Source of the DNA: Actinomycetes bacterium
GTDB taxonomy: Bacteria; Actinomycetota; Actinomycetes; Actinomycetales; Demequinaceae
Assembly: GCA_023411615.1 (NCBI GenBank)
Contig: JAEYOR010000002.1
Span: forward strand, 1-64,000
Length of the DNA stretch: 64,000 nt
Reading direction: 5' to 3'
Part shown: positions 25,451-35,058 of the stretch, piece by piece
How the letters are laid out: each line of letters opens with the position of its first letter
How positions within the stretch are numbered: the first letter of the stretch is position 1
Notes under the pieces: model-generated
Told to the model about the DNA's origin: nothing
The model's input: only the letters and a program-made list of their open reading frames with translations
The model's database searches: none
Position numbers and translations under genes: made by a program

Positions 25451-27153
25451 GTGCGCCACGACTTGCCGATGCCGTGGTGGACACGGTGCGGCGAGTGGTG
25501 TTGTGGGTGCCGGACTGGCCGGTGGTGGCGGCTGCGATGGAAGCAGGCGTTGGTCCAGAGACGCCAGCGGCGGTGCTCCATGGACGGGGACTCATGGCGG
25601 TTTCTGCGGCGGCTCGAGCTGCTGGGGTGCGCCGCGGCATGCGCAAGCGCCTTGCCCAGCGCGCGTGCCCAGAACTGCTCATCCTCAGCCATGACGAAGG
25701 GCGTGATGCGCGCACCTTTGAGGCAGTGGCGGCGGCGGCGGAGACCGTGGTGGCGGGAGTTGAGATCTCACGTCCGGGACTGCTCATGATCCCTTCGGTC
25801 GGCGCGGCACGTTTCCACGGATCCGAGGAGGCGTTGGCAGAGGCGCTCATGACTGCCGTGGCAGAAGAGGCGGGCTGTGAATCGGCCGTCGGTATGGCGG
25901 ATGGGCTGCTTGCCGCTGTCATGGCTGCGCGCGCGAACGAGGTCGTGCCAGCGGGCGAATCGGCCGAGTATCTGGCCCAACTGCCCGTCACTGCTCTTAC
26001 TCATGCGGCGATGGAGCGTGCTCAGCGCGCGCAGGTGGAGGACTTCGTCAGTGTGCTCGTGCGCCTTGGCCTTCACACGCTCGGCGATCTCGTGGCATTG
26101 CCCGCGCCCGATGTGCTGGCCCGTTTTGGGCCCGTGGGGGCGTGGGCGCGGCGAATGGCGATGGGTGGGGATGTGGCCCCGCCTGTGTTGCGACGCTCGG
26201 CAGCCGACATCGCCGTTGAGTACACCTTTGATGACCCAGCGGAACGGATTGAGCAACTCACCTTGGTGGCTGCCTATGTGGCCGAACAGCTTGACCGGGC
26301 GCTCTTGGACGCCTCAAGCAGGTGTGCCCGCGTCCGTATTGGCGCCCGCACGATGACAGGTGCCGATCTAGAACGTGTGTGGCGCACCGATGTGGGAGTG
26401 CGTGCAGGGGCATTTGCTAAGCACATGACGGACCGCGTGCGGTGGCAACTTGAAGGATGGCTATCCGGGACCGCCCAAGGGCCAGAGCCGGCGCCGCTCA
26501 CCGCCCTCCGGCTCACCGCTGAGGACGTGGTGCCATTGGGTAAAGAGCAGGCCTTTCTCTGGGGAGGCTCTTCTGGGACCGACGCCCGAGCTCACCGTGC
26601 ACTCGAGCGAGCCCAAGGATTGCTCGGGGCCGACGGTGTGCTCGCCGTTGCCGAACAAGGGGGCAGAACCCCGCGCGATCGCATTCATGTGCTCGCGTGG
26701 GGACAAGAAGGAGCGCCTCAGCGTCGTATTGAGCACCCGTGGCCAGGCCACATCCCTGAGCCAGCCCCCGCCACGGTGTTGCCGGTCCCGCCGGATGTGC
26801 AGGTACTCGATGCGGGTGGGACGCCGGTTCGCATCGATCGCCGCCTCGCGATGAGCGCACCCCCCACGTGGGTGCGGCTACAAGCGGACCCACGCGATGT
26901 GAAGGCGCGCGCCGCACATCGTCATCCCTCGTCCGGCCATGTGGGCGGTGGCGTCGGGCCGGTATGGGCATCTCCGCTGCCGGTCGAGGCGTGGGCGGGA
27001 CCGTGGCCAGTGGCCGAGAGGTGGTGGTCCGATGACGCCTCGCGCCGTGCGTATCTCCAAATCGCCGTGCGAGAGGAACGCGGGGACCGTGACCTCGCCG
27101 TGCTCGTGGCGTTCACCGAGGGGCGATGGGTGCTTGAGGCGATTTATGACTGA
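25447..27153 (+). CDS. imuB: ImuB, catalytically dead Y-family polymerase-like protein
   Basis: Y-family polymerase fold of 568 aa that recruits DnaE2 to lesions. The usual metal-binding acids are missing: the N-terminal MDAFFAS site reads WVPDWPVVAA, and the second acidic site is replaced near GLLMIPSVGAARFHG, as in ImuB. A clamp-binding motif QAFLWG lies at residues 368-373, equivalent to QLPLWG of mycobacterial ImuB. It overlaps imuA' by 4 nt and dnaE2 by 8 nt, giving one SOS operon. Confidence 0.93.
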   Translation: MSAPRLADAVVDTVRRVVLWVPDWPVVAAAMEAGVGPETPAAVLHGRGLMAVSAAARAAGVRRGMRKRLAQRACPELLILSHDEGRDARTFEAVAAAAETVVAGVEISRPGLLMIPSVGAARFHGSEEALAEALMTAVAEEAGCESAVGMADGLLAAVMAARANEVVPAGESAEYLAQLPVTALTHAAMERAQRAQVEDFVSVLVRLGLHTLGDLVALPAPDVLARFGPVGAWARRMAMGGDVAPPVLRRSAADIAVEYTFDDPAERIEQLTLVAAYVAEQLDRALLDASSRCARVRIGARTMTGADLERVWRTDVGVRAGAFAKHMTDRVRWQLEGWLSGTAQGPEPAPLTALRLTAEDVVPLGKEQAFLWGGSSGTDARAHRALERAQGLLGADGVLAVAEQGGRTPRDRIHVLAWGQEGAPQRRIEHPWPGHIPEPAPATVLPVPPDVQVLDAGGTPVRIDRRLAMSAPPTWVRLQADPRDVKARAAHRHPSSGHVGGGVGPVWASPLPVEAWAGPWPVAERWWSDDASRRAYLQIAVREERGDRDLAVLVAFTEGRWVLEAIYD

Positions 27154-30100
27154 CGGTATCGACTACGCCGAGCTCCACGCCCACAGTGCCTTCAGTTTTC
27201 TCGATGGGGCAAGTCAGCCCGAAGAAATGGCGGCCGAGGCGGGCAGGCTTGGACTGTCCGCAATGGCGCTCACGGATCACGACGGCCTCTACGGAGTGGT
27301 GCGTTTTGCCAATGCGGCCCGCGCACTTGGCCTGCCCACAGTGTTTGGGTCAGAACTGAGCCTCGCCGCCCCCGACGGCCCAGGCGGCGCGCCCGTGCTC
27401 GATGCATCCACCTCGCGGCCGGACCCGCGCAGCACCCATCTTGTGGTGCTCGCCCGACGTGCAGAGGGGTATCACCGCTTATCGCGAGCCATCGGCATGG
27501 CACACCTTGCCACCGGCGAAAAGGGCCTTGCTCATTACACGCTTGAGTCGCTTGCCGCCGCAGGGGATGGGCACTTTGTTGTCCTGACGGGCTGTCGCAA
27601 AGGGGGAGTGCGTCGCGCTCTGGCAGGAATTGGTGTGCCCGGCGTCGGCCCCGGTGACCATGCGCGGGGAGTGACGCGAGCTGGCTTTGCGGCGGCAAAG
27701 AGTGAGCTTGACCGACTTGTGGCACTCTTTGGCAGAGATGGCGTGGCCGTTGAGATCACCGACAGCGGGCAACCGTATGACTCGGAGATCAATGCGGCGC
27801 TCGCCGATCTTGCTTTCGACGCGCAGGTGCCACTGGTGGCCACGACGAACGCTCATTACGCCACTCCGCGCGATGCAGATCTCGCCACAGCGCTCGCGGC
27901 GGTGCGAGCCCGCTCATCTCTGGACGATATGGACGGATGGCTTCCCGGCAGCCCCGGTTCTCACCTCAGGGGTCCAGGGGAGATGGTGTGGAGACATCGG
28001 CGTCATCCGCAAGCCGTCCGCGCCGCAGCGAGGATTGGCGCCGAATGTGCTTTCGATTTGCACCTTGTGGCCCCGAACTTGCCGCCGTACCCAGTTCCCG
28101 AGGGCCACACCGAGGCGAGTTGGTTACGTGAACTCACCTATCGGGGTGCGCGCGAACGGTACGGACCGCCGGACCGAGAACGGGTCCCGGGCGCATGGGC
28201 ACAGATCGAACATGAACTTGCGGTGATCGAAACCCTCGACTTTCCCGGTTACTTCCTCATCGTTCACGACATCGTTGCCTTCTGCCGTCGGTCCGACATC
28301 CTGTGCCAGGGGCGGGGGAGCGCGGCGAACTCCGCCGTGTGCTTTGCACTTGGGGTGACGGCGGTGGACGCCGTGACACATGGGCTCTTGTTTGAGCGCT
28401 TCCTCGCGCCAGAGCGCGATGGCCCACCCGATATTGATGTCGATATCGAATCGGATCGGCGGGAAGAGGTCATCCAGTACGTCTTTCAGCGCTTTGGACG
28501 CATTAACGCTGCGATGGTGGCCAATGTCATCCAATACCGCCCGCGCTCAGCGGTTCGCGACGCGGCGAGAGCACTCGGCTACGACGTCGGCCAACAAGAT
28601 GCCTGGTCAAAGTCGATTGACCGCTACTCAACGCTGCGAATGGACGCGGCGGCCCAAGCTGAGTGGGCTGCCAAGCAACGCGATGCGACATGGCCAGAGG
28701 CTCCACCTGTCGGGGAGCTCGATCACATCCCTGAGACGGTGCTTGACCTGGCCGAACGCTTTTTGCGCTTGCCTCGTCACCTCGGCATTCACCCCGGCGG
28801 CATGGTGTTGTGTGACCGGCCTGTTGTCGACGTGTGCCCCGTCGAGTGGGGGCGAATGCCGGGACGCACCGTGCTGCAGTGGGACAAGGATGATTGCGCC
28901 GACGCCGGCCTCGTGAAGTTCGACCTGTTGGGGCTTGGCATGCTGTCGGCTCTCAAGTATGCCTTCCGGTCGCTATGGGAGGTCGAAGGAGTCGAGATCA
29001 GTCTTCACTCGATCCCACAAGAGGACCCAGCAGTGTATGAACTCTTGTGCGCGGCCGACACAGTGGGCGTCTTTCAAGTGGAATCACGTGCTCAGATGGC
29101 GACCTTGCCGCGTCTGCGGCCGCAGCGTTTTTACGACATCGTCATTGAAGTGGCGCTCATCAGGCCTGGGCCAATCCAGGGTGGGTCCGTTCATCCCTAT
29201 ATCAACCGGGCGCGAGGGCGTGAGCCGGTCACCTACCTTCATCCTGTGCTTGAGAAGTCGCTAGGAAAGACACTCGGCGTGCCGTTGTTCCAAGAGCAAC
29301 TCATGCAAATGGCGATGGACTGTGCTGGCTTTGACGGGTCACTTGCCGATCAACTCCGGCGTGCGATGGGCTCTAAACGCAGCCCCGAGCGCATGGAAGC
29401 ACTGCGGGCGCGTTTCATGGTCGGCGCGCATGAGCGCGGCATTACTGCTGACATCGCGCACCAGATATTCGACAAGCTCAAGGCCTTCTCCGACTTTGGT
29501 TTTCCTGAGTCGCACTCGTTCTCTTTTGCCTACCTTGTGTACGCCTCGGCGTGGCTCAAGACGCATCACCCGGCCGCGTTCTACGCAGGCTTGCTTGCGG
29601 CGCAACCGATGGGCTTCTACTCTCCGCAGTCATTGTCGGCCGATGCTCGCCGCCACGGACAGGCGGTACTGCGGCCTTGCGTGGCGGCATCCGATGTGCT
29701 CGCACGCGTCGAACGTCTCGCGAAGCCAGGTGACCGCCCTGCTGAGACGCGCGCTGACCTAGAGGCGCTCACCCGAGTTGACCCCACCCTTGCCGTCCGC
29801 ATGGGCCTTGCCGCAGTGCGCGGCCTTGGGGAGGACGGCGCGCAGGCAATCGTCGATGCGCGGGCCAAAGGGCCATTCACGTCATTGCAGGACATGGCAC
29901 GGCGTGTGCGCGTGCGCCCAGGCGGTTTCCAGGGTGCATTGCGGCGTGCCGAAGCGATTGCACGGGGTGAGGACGTCTCTGATGACGGTATCGGCAGCCG
30001 CGCGCTCACGGCAGCGCAGTGGGAGGCCCTTGCAACGTCGGGAGCGCTCGAGAGCTTTGGCATTACCCGTCGTGAGGGGCTCTGGGCTGCTGGGCTCATT

Positions 30101-30580
30101 GCGCTGGAGGGGCCCGACACCTTGCCGGATGTCGTCCCGGGAGTTCAGGCGCCGAGCCTGCCGTACATGAGTGAAGTGGAACAAGCAATGGCAGACGTAT
30201 GGGCACATGGAGTGTCAGTGGACCGTTATCCCACGGTCTTTGTGCGAGACAGCCTCATGCGCAATGGGGTGCTCACGGTGGCGGAAGTGCTGAGCCACGA
30301 ACCTCAACGGCGCATCTCCGTGGCAGGCGTCGTCACCCACCGTCAGCGCCCTGGCACAGCAAAAGGTGTCACCTTCATCTCGCTCGAGGACGAGACCGGC
30401 TTTCTCAACATCGTGTGTTCTCAAGCCGTGTGGCGTCGCCACCAGGCAGTGGCACGGCGCTCACCCGCTCTCGTCATCCGCGGCATGATCGAGCACGCTG
30501 ATGGAGCAACCAACCTGGTAGCAGAGCACATGGCCCCACTGAGTCTCAAGGTGCCGAGCAAGAGCCGCGACTTCCAGTAA
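27146..30580 (+). CDS. dnaE2: Error-prone DNA polymerase DnaE2
   Basis: C-family polymerase of 1144 aa that carries out damage-induced mutagenesis. The PHP domain starts YAELHAHSAFSFLDGASQPEE; the catalytic acids lie in PPDIDVDIESDRREEV, preceded by GRGSAANSAVCFALG. An OB-fold near the C-terminus (RISVAGVVTHRQRPGTAKGVTF) follows the helix-hairpin-helix region. It lacks the longer C-terminus of replicative DnaE1. The ATG at 27146 lies inside the imuB end (8-nt overlap). Confidence 0.96.
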   Translation: MTDGIDYAELHAHSAFSFLDGASQPEEMAAEAGRLGLSAMALTDHDGLYGVVRFANAARALGLPTVFGSELSLAAPDGPGGAPVLDASTSRPDPRSTHLVVLARRAEGYHRLSRAIGMAHLATGEKGLAHYTLESLAAAGDGHFVVLTGCRKGGVRRALAGIGVPGVGPGDHARGVTRAGFAAAKSELDRLVALFGRDGVAVEITDSGQPYDSEINAALADLAFDAQVPLVATTNAHYATPRDADLATALAAVRARSSLDDMDGWLPGSPGSHLRGPGEMVWRHRRHPQAVRAAARIGAECAFDLHLVAPNLPPYPVPEGHTEASWLRELTYRGARERYGPPDRERVPGAWAQIEHELAVIETLDFPGYFLIVHDIVAFCRRSDILCQGRGSAANSAVCFALGVTAVDAVTHGLLFERFLAPERDGPPDIDVDIESDRREEVIQYVFQRFGRINAAMVANVIQYRPRSAVRDAARALGYDVGQQDAWSKSIDRYSTLRMDAAAQAEWAAKQRDATWPEAPPVGELDHIPETVLDLAERFLRLPRHLGIHPGGMVLCDRPVVDVCPVEWGRMPGRTVLQWDKDDCADAGLVKFDLLGLGMLSALKYAFRSLWEVEGVEISLHSIPQEDPAVYELLCAADTVGVFQVESRAQMATLPRLRPQRFYDIVIEVALIRPGPIQGGSVHPYINRARGREPVTYLHPVLEKSLGKTLGVPLFQEQLMQMAMDCAGFDGSLADQLRRAMGSKRSPERMEALRARFMVGAHERGITADIAHQIFDKLKAFSDFGFPESHSFSFAYLVYASAWLKTHHPAAFYAGLLAAQPMGFYSPQSLSADARRHGQAVLRPCVAASDVLARVERLAKPGDRPAETRADLEALTRVDPTLAVRMGLAAVRGLGEDGAQAIVDARAKGPFTSLQDMARRVRVRPGGFQGALRRAEAIARGEDVSDDGIGSRALTAAQWEALATSGALESFGITRREGLWAAGLIALEGPDTLPDVVPGVQAPSLPYMSEVEQAMADVWAHGVSVDRYPTVFVRDSLMRNGVLTVAEVLSHEPQRRISVAGVVTHRQRPGTAKGVTFISLEDETGFLNIVCSQAVWRRHQAVARRSPALVIRGMIEHADGATNLVAEHMAPLSLKVPSKSRDFQ

Positions 30581-30603
30581 TTGCGCAAGGGCTCAACCGC
30601 GCG

Positions 30604-30609
30604 CACGAT
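30604..30609 (+). promoter_or_regulatory. -10 box of leaderless promoter of the LigD-polymerase gene
   Basis: CACGAT, 6 nt before the ATG at 30616. It deviates from TANNNT at the first base, so support is mainly spacing and the missing Shine-Dalgarno. Confidence 0.35.
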
Positions 30610-30615
30610 GGATGA

Positions 30616-31506
30616 ATGGCTGCCTCCACCACCCGCACCATTGACGGACACCGCATCCGTCTCACTAGCCTCGACAAAGTGATGTACCCCTCGACAGGGC
30701 TCACTAAGGCCGGCGTCATCGACTACATGACGCAGGTGGCGCCGCATTTTCTGCGGCATTCGCACGGCCGAGCGGCAACGCGCAAACGCTGGGTTGATGG
30801 CGTAGGCACTGCGCAGAAGCCGGGCGAGACGTTCTTCCACAAGAACCTCGACGAGGATGCACCGTCCTGGATGACGTCACGGAGTATCCGGCACCGCGAC
30901 CACACCAATCGCTATCCCATTCTCGACTCACTCGCTACCGTCGTGTGGTTCGTTCAAAGAGGCGCTCTTGAGTTCCACGTGCCGCAGTGGCGCTTAGGTG
31001 CCCGCGGCAAGCACATGGACCCGGATCGGGTGGTCATCGACCTCGATCCCGACGCCGGCATCGAGTTGGGCGCCGTGGCAGAGATTGCCTTTGCGGTGCG
31101 CGAGGCACTAGCGGAGGAAGGCGTTGACAGCATCCCTGTCACGAGTGGCTCGAAAGGGATCCATGTGTACGGGGCCCTTGATGGGAAGAGGTCCTCAGAC
31201 GAGGTGACCGAGTGGGTGCGAGATGTCGCCGATCGGTTGGCGGACACGCATTCACGGATCGTCACCGCAACGATGAGTTCAGCCGCCCGCGAGGGCAAGG
31301 TGCTCATCGATTGGAGCCAGAACAGGGCGTCAAAGTCGACGGTGGCGCCGTACTCCTTGCGCGGCCGGGAGCGCCCGTGGGTCGCGTGTCCACGCACGTG
31401 GGACGAACTAGGACAGAGCGGTCTTTCCCAGCTGGAGCACCACGAGGTCGTCGACCTGCTGGCGGATCGAGGCGATCCGCTGGCCTCGATCACAGGGGAC
31501 ACCTGA
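30616..31506 (+). CDS. Stand-alone LigD-type polymerase/primase domain (NHEJ)
   Basis: Archaeo-eukaryotic primase-fold protein of 296 aa, equal to the polymerase domain of LigD without ligase or phosphoesterase domains. Catalytic acids are Asp142 and Asp144 (IDLDPD), with SGSKGIHVY (Lys180, His183) and Asp232 (LIDWSQN). Relatives in mycobacteria are PrimC/PolD-like primase-polymerases involved in end joining or gap filling. No Ku or ligase gene is in the window. It lies 35 bp after the SOS mutasome, but appears to have its own promoter. Confidence 0.92.
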   Translation: MAASTTRTIDGHRIRLTSLDKVMYPSTGLTKAGVIDYMTQVAPHFLRHSHGRAATRKRWVDGVGTAQKPGETFFHKNLDEDAPSWMTSRSIRHRDHTNRYPILDSLATVVWFVQRGALEFHVPQWRLGARGKHMDPDRVVIDLDPDAGIELGAVAEIAFAVREALAEEGVDSIPVTSGSKGIHVYGALDGKRSSDEVTEWVRDVADRLADTHSRIVTATMSSAAREGKVLIDWSQNRASKSTVAPYSLRGRERPWVACPRTWDELGQSGLSQLEHHEVVDLLADRGDPLASITGDT

Positions 31507-31528
31507 CGCATCGGGTCAGGCGACCGAA

Positions 31529-31801
31529 TCAGCGCGTGGCGATGGTGACAGTGACGGCGTCACCGATGTCTTTGCCGAGCGCCTTGCGGACCTTGGCGCT
31601 GAGGGACACCATGTGCCCTCCTGTGCCGGTCACCATGGCCCCCACGTTGTCAAGTGCGACCTCGTCGACAAGGGCGTCGACTCTCACCGCCTTGCCCGTG
31701 CCAAAGAACTCAGCGGAGCCAGGGATCTCGATGCAGCTCCACGTCTCGCCCTTGACCTCAACGCCGATCGTCGTCTCAAAACGCAGCTGTTCCGCACCCA
31801 T
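31529..31801 (-). CDS. DUF1905 family protein
   Basis: A 90-aa beta-rich protein, RFETTIGVEVKGETWSCIEIP to the C-terminal VRKALGKDIGDAVTVTIA, matching the DUF1905 domain, whose biochemical role is unknown. Some relatives are fused to YdeI-like domains; this one is the bare domain. The ATG lies 7 nt behind a TAGGCT box without Shine-Dalgarno. It is monocistronic, between the LigD-type gene and the pyrophosphatase. Confidence 0.85.
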   Translation of the reverse strand: MGAEQLRFETTIGVEVKGETWSCIEIPGSAEFFGTGKAVRVDALVDEVALDNVGAMVTGTGGHMVSLSAKVRKALGKDIGDAVTVTIATR

Positions 31802-31808
31802 ACACCAC

Positions 31809-31814
31809 AGCCTA
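31809..31814 (-). promoter_or_regulatory. -10 box of leaderless promoter of the DUF1905 gene
   Basis: TAGGCT on the minus strand, 7 nt before the ATG at 31801. Confidence 0.45.
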
Positions 31815-31870
31815 CGTGGCGCGGGGTGCGCAACGCCGCCGGGCGGCTGGCGTGCGCGGCCTCGTTGCGC

Positions 31871-34090
31871 CTAGACCAAGTGCACCGAGACGGTGACGCC
31901 GGCAACGACGATCGCCTCCATCGACATCAGCTTGACGAGAATGTTGAGTCCCGGACCGGAGGTGTCCTTGAACGGGTCGCCCACGGTGTCGCCGATGACG
32001 GCGGCCTTGTGCGACTCGGAGCCCTTGCCGCCGTGGTGACCCTCCTCGATGAACTTCTTCGCGTTGTCCCACGCACCGCCTGCGTTGGCCATGAACATCG
32101 ACAGTGAGAATCCGGCCGCGGCAGCGCCAGCGAGGAGGCCGAGCACGCCCGGAACGCCAAAGATGAGTCCGACGACAACGGGTGCGGCGATGGCAAGGAT
32201 TGACGGCACCATCATTTCCCGCTGAGCTGCACGCGTCGAGATCGATACGCACTGTGCATAGTCGGGGTCTTGCGTCCCGTTCATAATCCCTGGCATTTCG
32301 CGGAACTGGCGGCGCACCTCGTCGACCATCTGACCTGCCGCGCGGCCCACCGCCTTCATGGTGATACCCGAGAAGACGAAGGCGAGCATGGCGCCCACGA
32401 ACATCCCGACGATCACCTTGGGGTTGATGAGCACTACCTCGTAGCGCTCCATCATGTCCATGAGGCTGAGCGACTGCAGTTTCTCCTGCGCCTCGGCGGC
32501 AAGAGTCGAGCCATTGGGGAAGCTGTAGTCGCTGCCGCGCTCAAGCACGTGGGAAATGCCAATCTTTACTTCTTCGAGGTAGGAGGCGAGAAGTGCTATG
32601 CCCGTGAGTGCGGCGGAGCCGATCGCAAAGCCCTTGCCCGTCGCGGCCGTCGTGTTGCCAAGCGAGTCGAGAGCGTCGGTCCGTGCGCGCACTTCGGGCG
32701 GCAAGCCTGCCATCTCGGCATTTCCCCCGGCGTTGTCGGCAATTGGCCCGTAGGCGTCGGTTGCGAGGGTGATGCCGAGGGTGGACAGCATGCCAACGGC
32801 GGCGATGCCAACGCCGTACAGACCCATACTCATCGTTGACGTCGAGAACGAGAACTCTGAGCCAAAGAAGTACGCAAGTGCGGTCCCTGTCACCACCGAC
32901 AGCACAGGGAAGGCGACCGAGAGCATTCCCTCGCCCACGCCGCCGATGATGACGGTGGCGGGTCCCGTCTTGGACGCGGCGGCAATCCGCTGAGTAGGGG
33001 AGTATCCCTGCGACGTGAAGTACTCGGCTGCGCGACCGATCGCAATTCCGGTGAGGAGACCGACGAGCAGCGCGAGCCAGAGTCCCCAGAGGTTGTCGAG
33101 ACCCATCGCCCACATGACGAGGATCGACAGGACGGCAATCATGACGGCTGCGCCATTGATGCCGCGCGCTAGTGAACCGAGGAGCTGCTTCTGCGTCGCC
33201 TTCTCGCCCGTACGGACAAAGAACACGCCCACGACGGACAAGAGGGTGCCAAGGGCGCCGATCACCATCGGCGCGACGACAGCCTTGAGCTGGATCTCTG
33301 CGCCTGCGGTGGCATACGCGGCTGCGCCGAGTGCTGCGGAGGCAAGAATGACGCCCACGTATGACTCGTACAGGTCGGCGCCCATACCAGCGACGTCGCC
33401 GACGTTGTCGCCCACGTTGTCGGCGATGGTCGCGGGGTTGCGGGGGTCGTCTTCCGGAATGCCCGCCTCGATCTTGCCGACCAAGTCGGCCCCAACGTCG
33501 GCCGCCTTGGTGAAGATGCCGCCGCCCACGCGAGCAAAGAGCGATTGCACCGCCGCACCCATGCCAAAGGTCAGCATTGTCGTCGTGATGACGACCACCT
33601 GATGGGAATCGTCGGTGCCGTAGAAGCTCGTCAGCACCCAGAACCAGATGGCAATGTCGAGAAGCCCAAGGCCCACCACCGTGAGGCCCATGACGGCACC
33701 GGAGCGGAAAGCAACGCGGAGCCCATGGTTGAGCGAATTGCGCGCAGCGTTTGCGGTGCGGGCAGAAGCATAGGTGGCCGTGCGCATGCCGATGAAACCC
33801 GCTAAGCCGGAGAAGAACCCACCGGTGAGGAACGCGAACGGCACCCACGGGTTTTGCATCTTGAACACATAGGCGATGACACAGAACACGGCGGTCAGCG
33901 CGATGAGTACCGTGCCCACCACCTTGTATTGCTGCTTGAGGTAGGCAATGGCGCCAGCGCGAACGTGCGCCGCGATGGTGGCCATCGTCTCCGTTCCCTC
34001 AGACTCCTTCATCATCTGACGGAAGAATCCGTACGCGGCACCGAGCGCGACAACTGAGGCGACGGGCACGAGCCAGAACCAGACAGGCAT
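31871..34090 (-). CDS. hppA: Membrane-bound ion-pumping pyrophosphatase
   Basis: Integral membrane enzyme (739 aa, about 16 helices) that couples pyrophosphate hydrolysis to ion transport. Active-site motifs ADVGADLVGKIEAGIPEDD, NVGDNVGDVAGMGADLYESY and GDTVGDPFKDTSGP are intact. At the K-dependence positions it reads GNTTAATGKG (Ala482, Gly485); K-independent enzymes have Lys and Thr there, so potassium dependence is predicted. Whether it pumps H+, Na+ or both cannot be read from these motifs alone. AAAGG lies 10 nt from the ATG. Confidence 0.95.
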   Translation of the reverse strand: MPVWFWLVPVASVVALGAAYGFFRQMMKESEGTETMATIAAHVRAGAIAYLKQQYKVVGTVLIALTAVFCVIAYVFKMQNPWVPFAFLTGGFFSGLAGFIGMRTATYASARTANAARNSLNHGLRVAFRSGAVMGLTVVGLGLLDIAIWFWVLTSFYGTDDSHQVVVITTTMLTFGMGAAVQSLFARVGGGIFTKAADVGADLVGKIEAGIPEDDPRNPATIADNVGDNVGDVAGMGADLYESYVGVILASAALGAAAYATAGAEIQLKAVVAPMVIGALGTLLSVVGVFFVRTGEKATQKQLLGSLARGINGAAVMIAVLSILVMWAMGLDNLWGLWLALLVGLLTGIAIGRAAEYFTSQGYSPTQRIAAASKTGPATVIIGGVGEGMLSVAFPVLSVVTGTALAYFFGSEFSFSTSTMSMGLYGVGIAAVGMLSTLGITLATDAYGPIADNAGGNAEMAGLPPEVRARTDALDSLGNTTAATGKGFAIGSAALTGIALLASYLEEVKIGISHVLERGSDYSFPNGSTLAAEAQEKLQSLSLMDMMERYEVVLINPKVIVGMFVGAMLAFVFSGITMKAVGRAAGQMVDEVRRQFREMPGIMNGTQDPDYAQCVSISTRAAQREMMVPSILAIAAPVVVGLIFGVPGVLGLLAGAAAAGFSLSMFMANAGGAWDNAKKFIEEGHHGGKGSESHKAAVIGDTVGDPFKDTSGPGLNILVKLMSMEAIVVAGVTVSVHLV

Positions 34091-34115
34091 GACGGTTTAC
34101 CTTTCGTCGATGGCG

Positions 34116-34895
34116 TTAATGGCCAAAGGTGGTCTGGGCGGAACGCCACCACGCGAGATGCTCGCGTTCGAGCGCGTCGCGGCTGGGCAGGGGGAACGCG
34201 GTGATGCCTTCTGCGTCACCGACAAAGAAGCCATTGCGGATCGTGCGGTAGAGCACTTCCTCGGTCATCTGTCGAAGCACCGTCTTGGTCGCCTTCTCTG
34301 GACCAAAGGCGAGTTCGCGGAGGCAGTCACGCAGGTGGCCGATGTTGGGGTACGGCAAGTTGTCGACGTCCGGGTGATCCGGGTTGTTCTTGAGGTTACC
34401 GAGGGTGAGTTCAGCGAACACGATCCGGGGCACGTGAACGTGGTGGCCCGGATCCGTGATCGACGCGGCGAAGTCGCCGGGGGTGAGGCGCGACACGATG
34501 CGCGGGGTGACGGGGCAGAACTCTTGATAGAGGTGCGCACGGTGCTCACCGTCTGGCTCCCACTGCGCCGGTTTGACGGTGAGCACACGGCCATCGTCGG
34601 TCGCGAGGTGCAAAGCAGTGAGAGCCTCGCGCGGAACTCTTTCGAGCACGCGATAGATCGCCAAGTAGATGGAGAGCTTTGGGCGGCCGTCTGGGTGAGG
34701 TACGCACCGCGTCTCGATGTCCTCGAGCGGGAACGAGGAAGGGTCGAGTTTGTCGCGGTCGACCGAGAAGAAGATCGCCTGCCCGCGAGAGCGCTTGGCA
34801 GAGCCGATTGCGTAGTACGAGCCGAAGTCGTCGGGCGGCAACATTGACGCCACGAGGGCCTCGGGAATAACCGACAGATACAGATACGTGGACAT
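34116..34895 (-). CDS. Conserved-looking protein of unknown function (259 aa)
   Basis: Soluble 259-aa protein starting MSTYLYLSVIPEALVASMLPPDDFG, with a mixed alpha/beta composition. Features are YYAIGSAKRSRGQAIFF, RCVPHPDGRPKLSIYLAIYRVLERVP and NLPYPNIGHLRDCLREL. I do not recognise a family or catalytic motif. The start at 34895 has AGGAGG 5 nt upstream; a longer in-frame start at 34919 overlaps that site. It is upstream of hppA on the same strand (25-bp gap), so the two may be co-transcribed; any functional link is speculation. Confidence 0.8.
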   Translation of the reverse strand: MSTYLYLSVIPEALVASMLPPDDFGSYYAIGSAKRSRGQAIFFSVDRDKLDPSSFPLEDIETRCVPHPDGRPKLSIYLAIYRVLERVPREALTALHLATDDGRVLTVKPAQWEPDGEHRAHLYQEFCPVTPRIVSRLTPGDFAASITDPGHHVHVPRIVFAELTLGNLKNNPDHPDVDNLPYPNIGHLRDCLRELAFGPEKATKTVLRQMTEEVLYRTIRNGFFVGDAEGITAFPLPSRDALEREHLAWWRSAQTTFGH

Positions 34896-35058
34896 GGCGC
34901 CTCCTGTCGACGTTGACACGAATCGACGCTAGCCATGGCAAGGGCAAGGACGCGAGGCCATTGGTCCCGGCGGGGCCTTTGACCGCGTTCCACCAGGCCC
35001 GATACGCGCATGACCCTTCTCACATCGGGTGCTCGCGACAGAATAATCTCGGGACATC

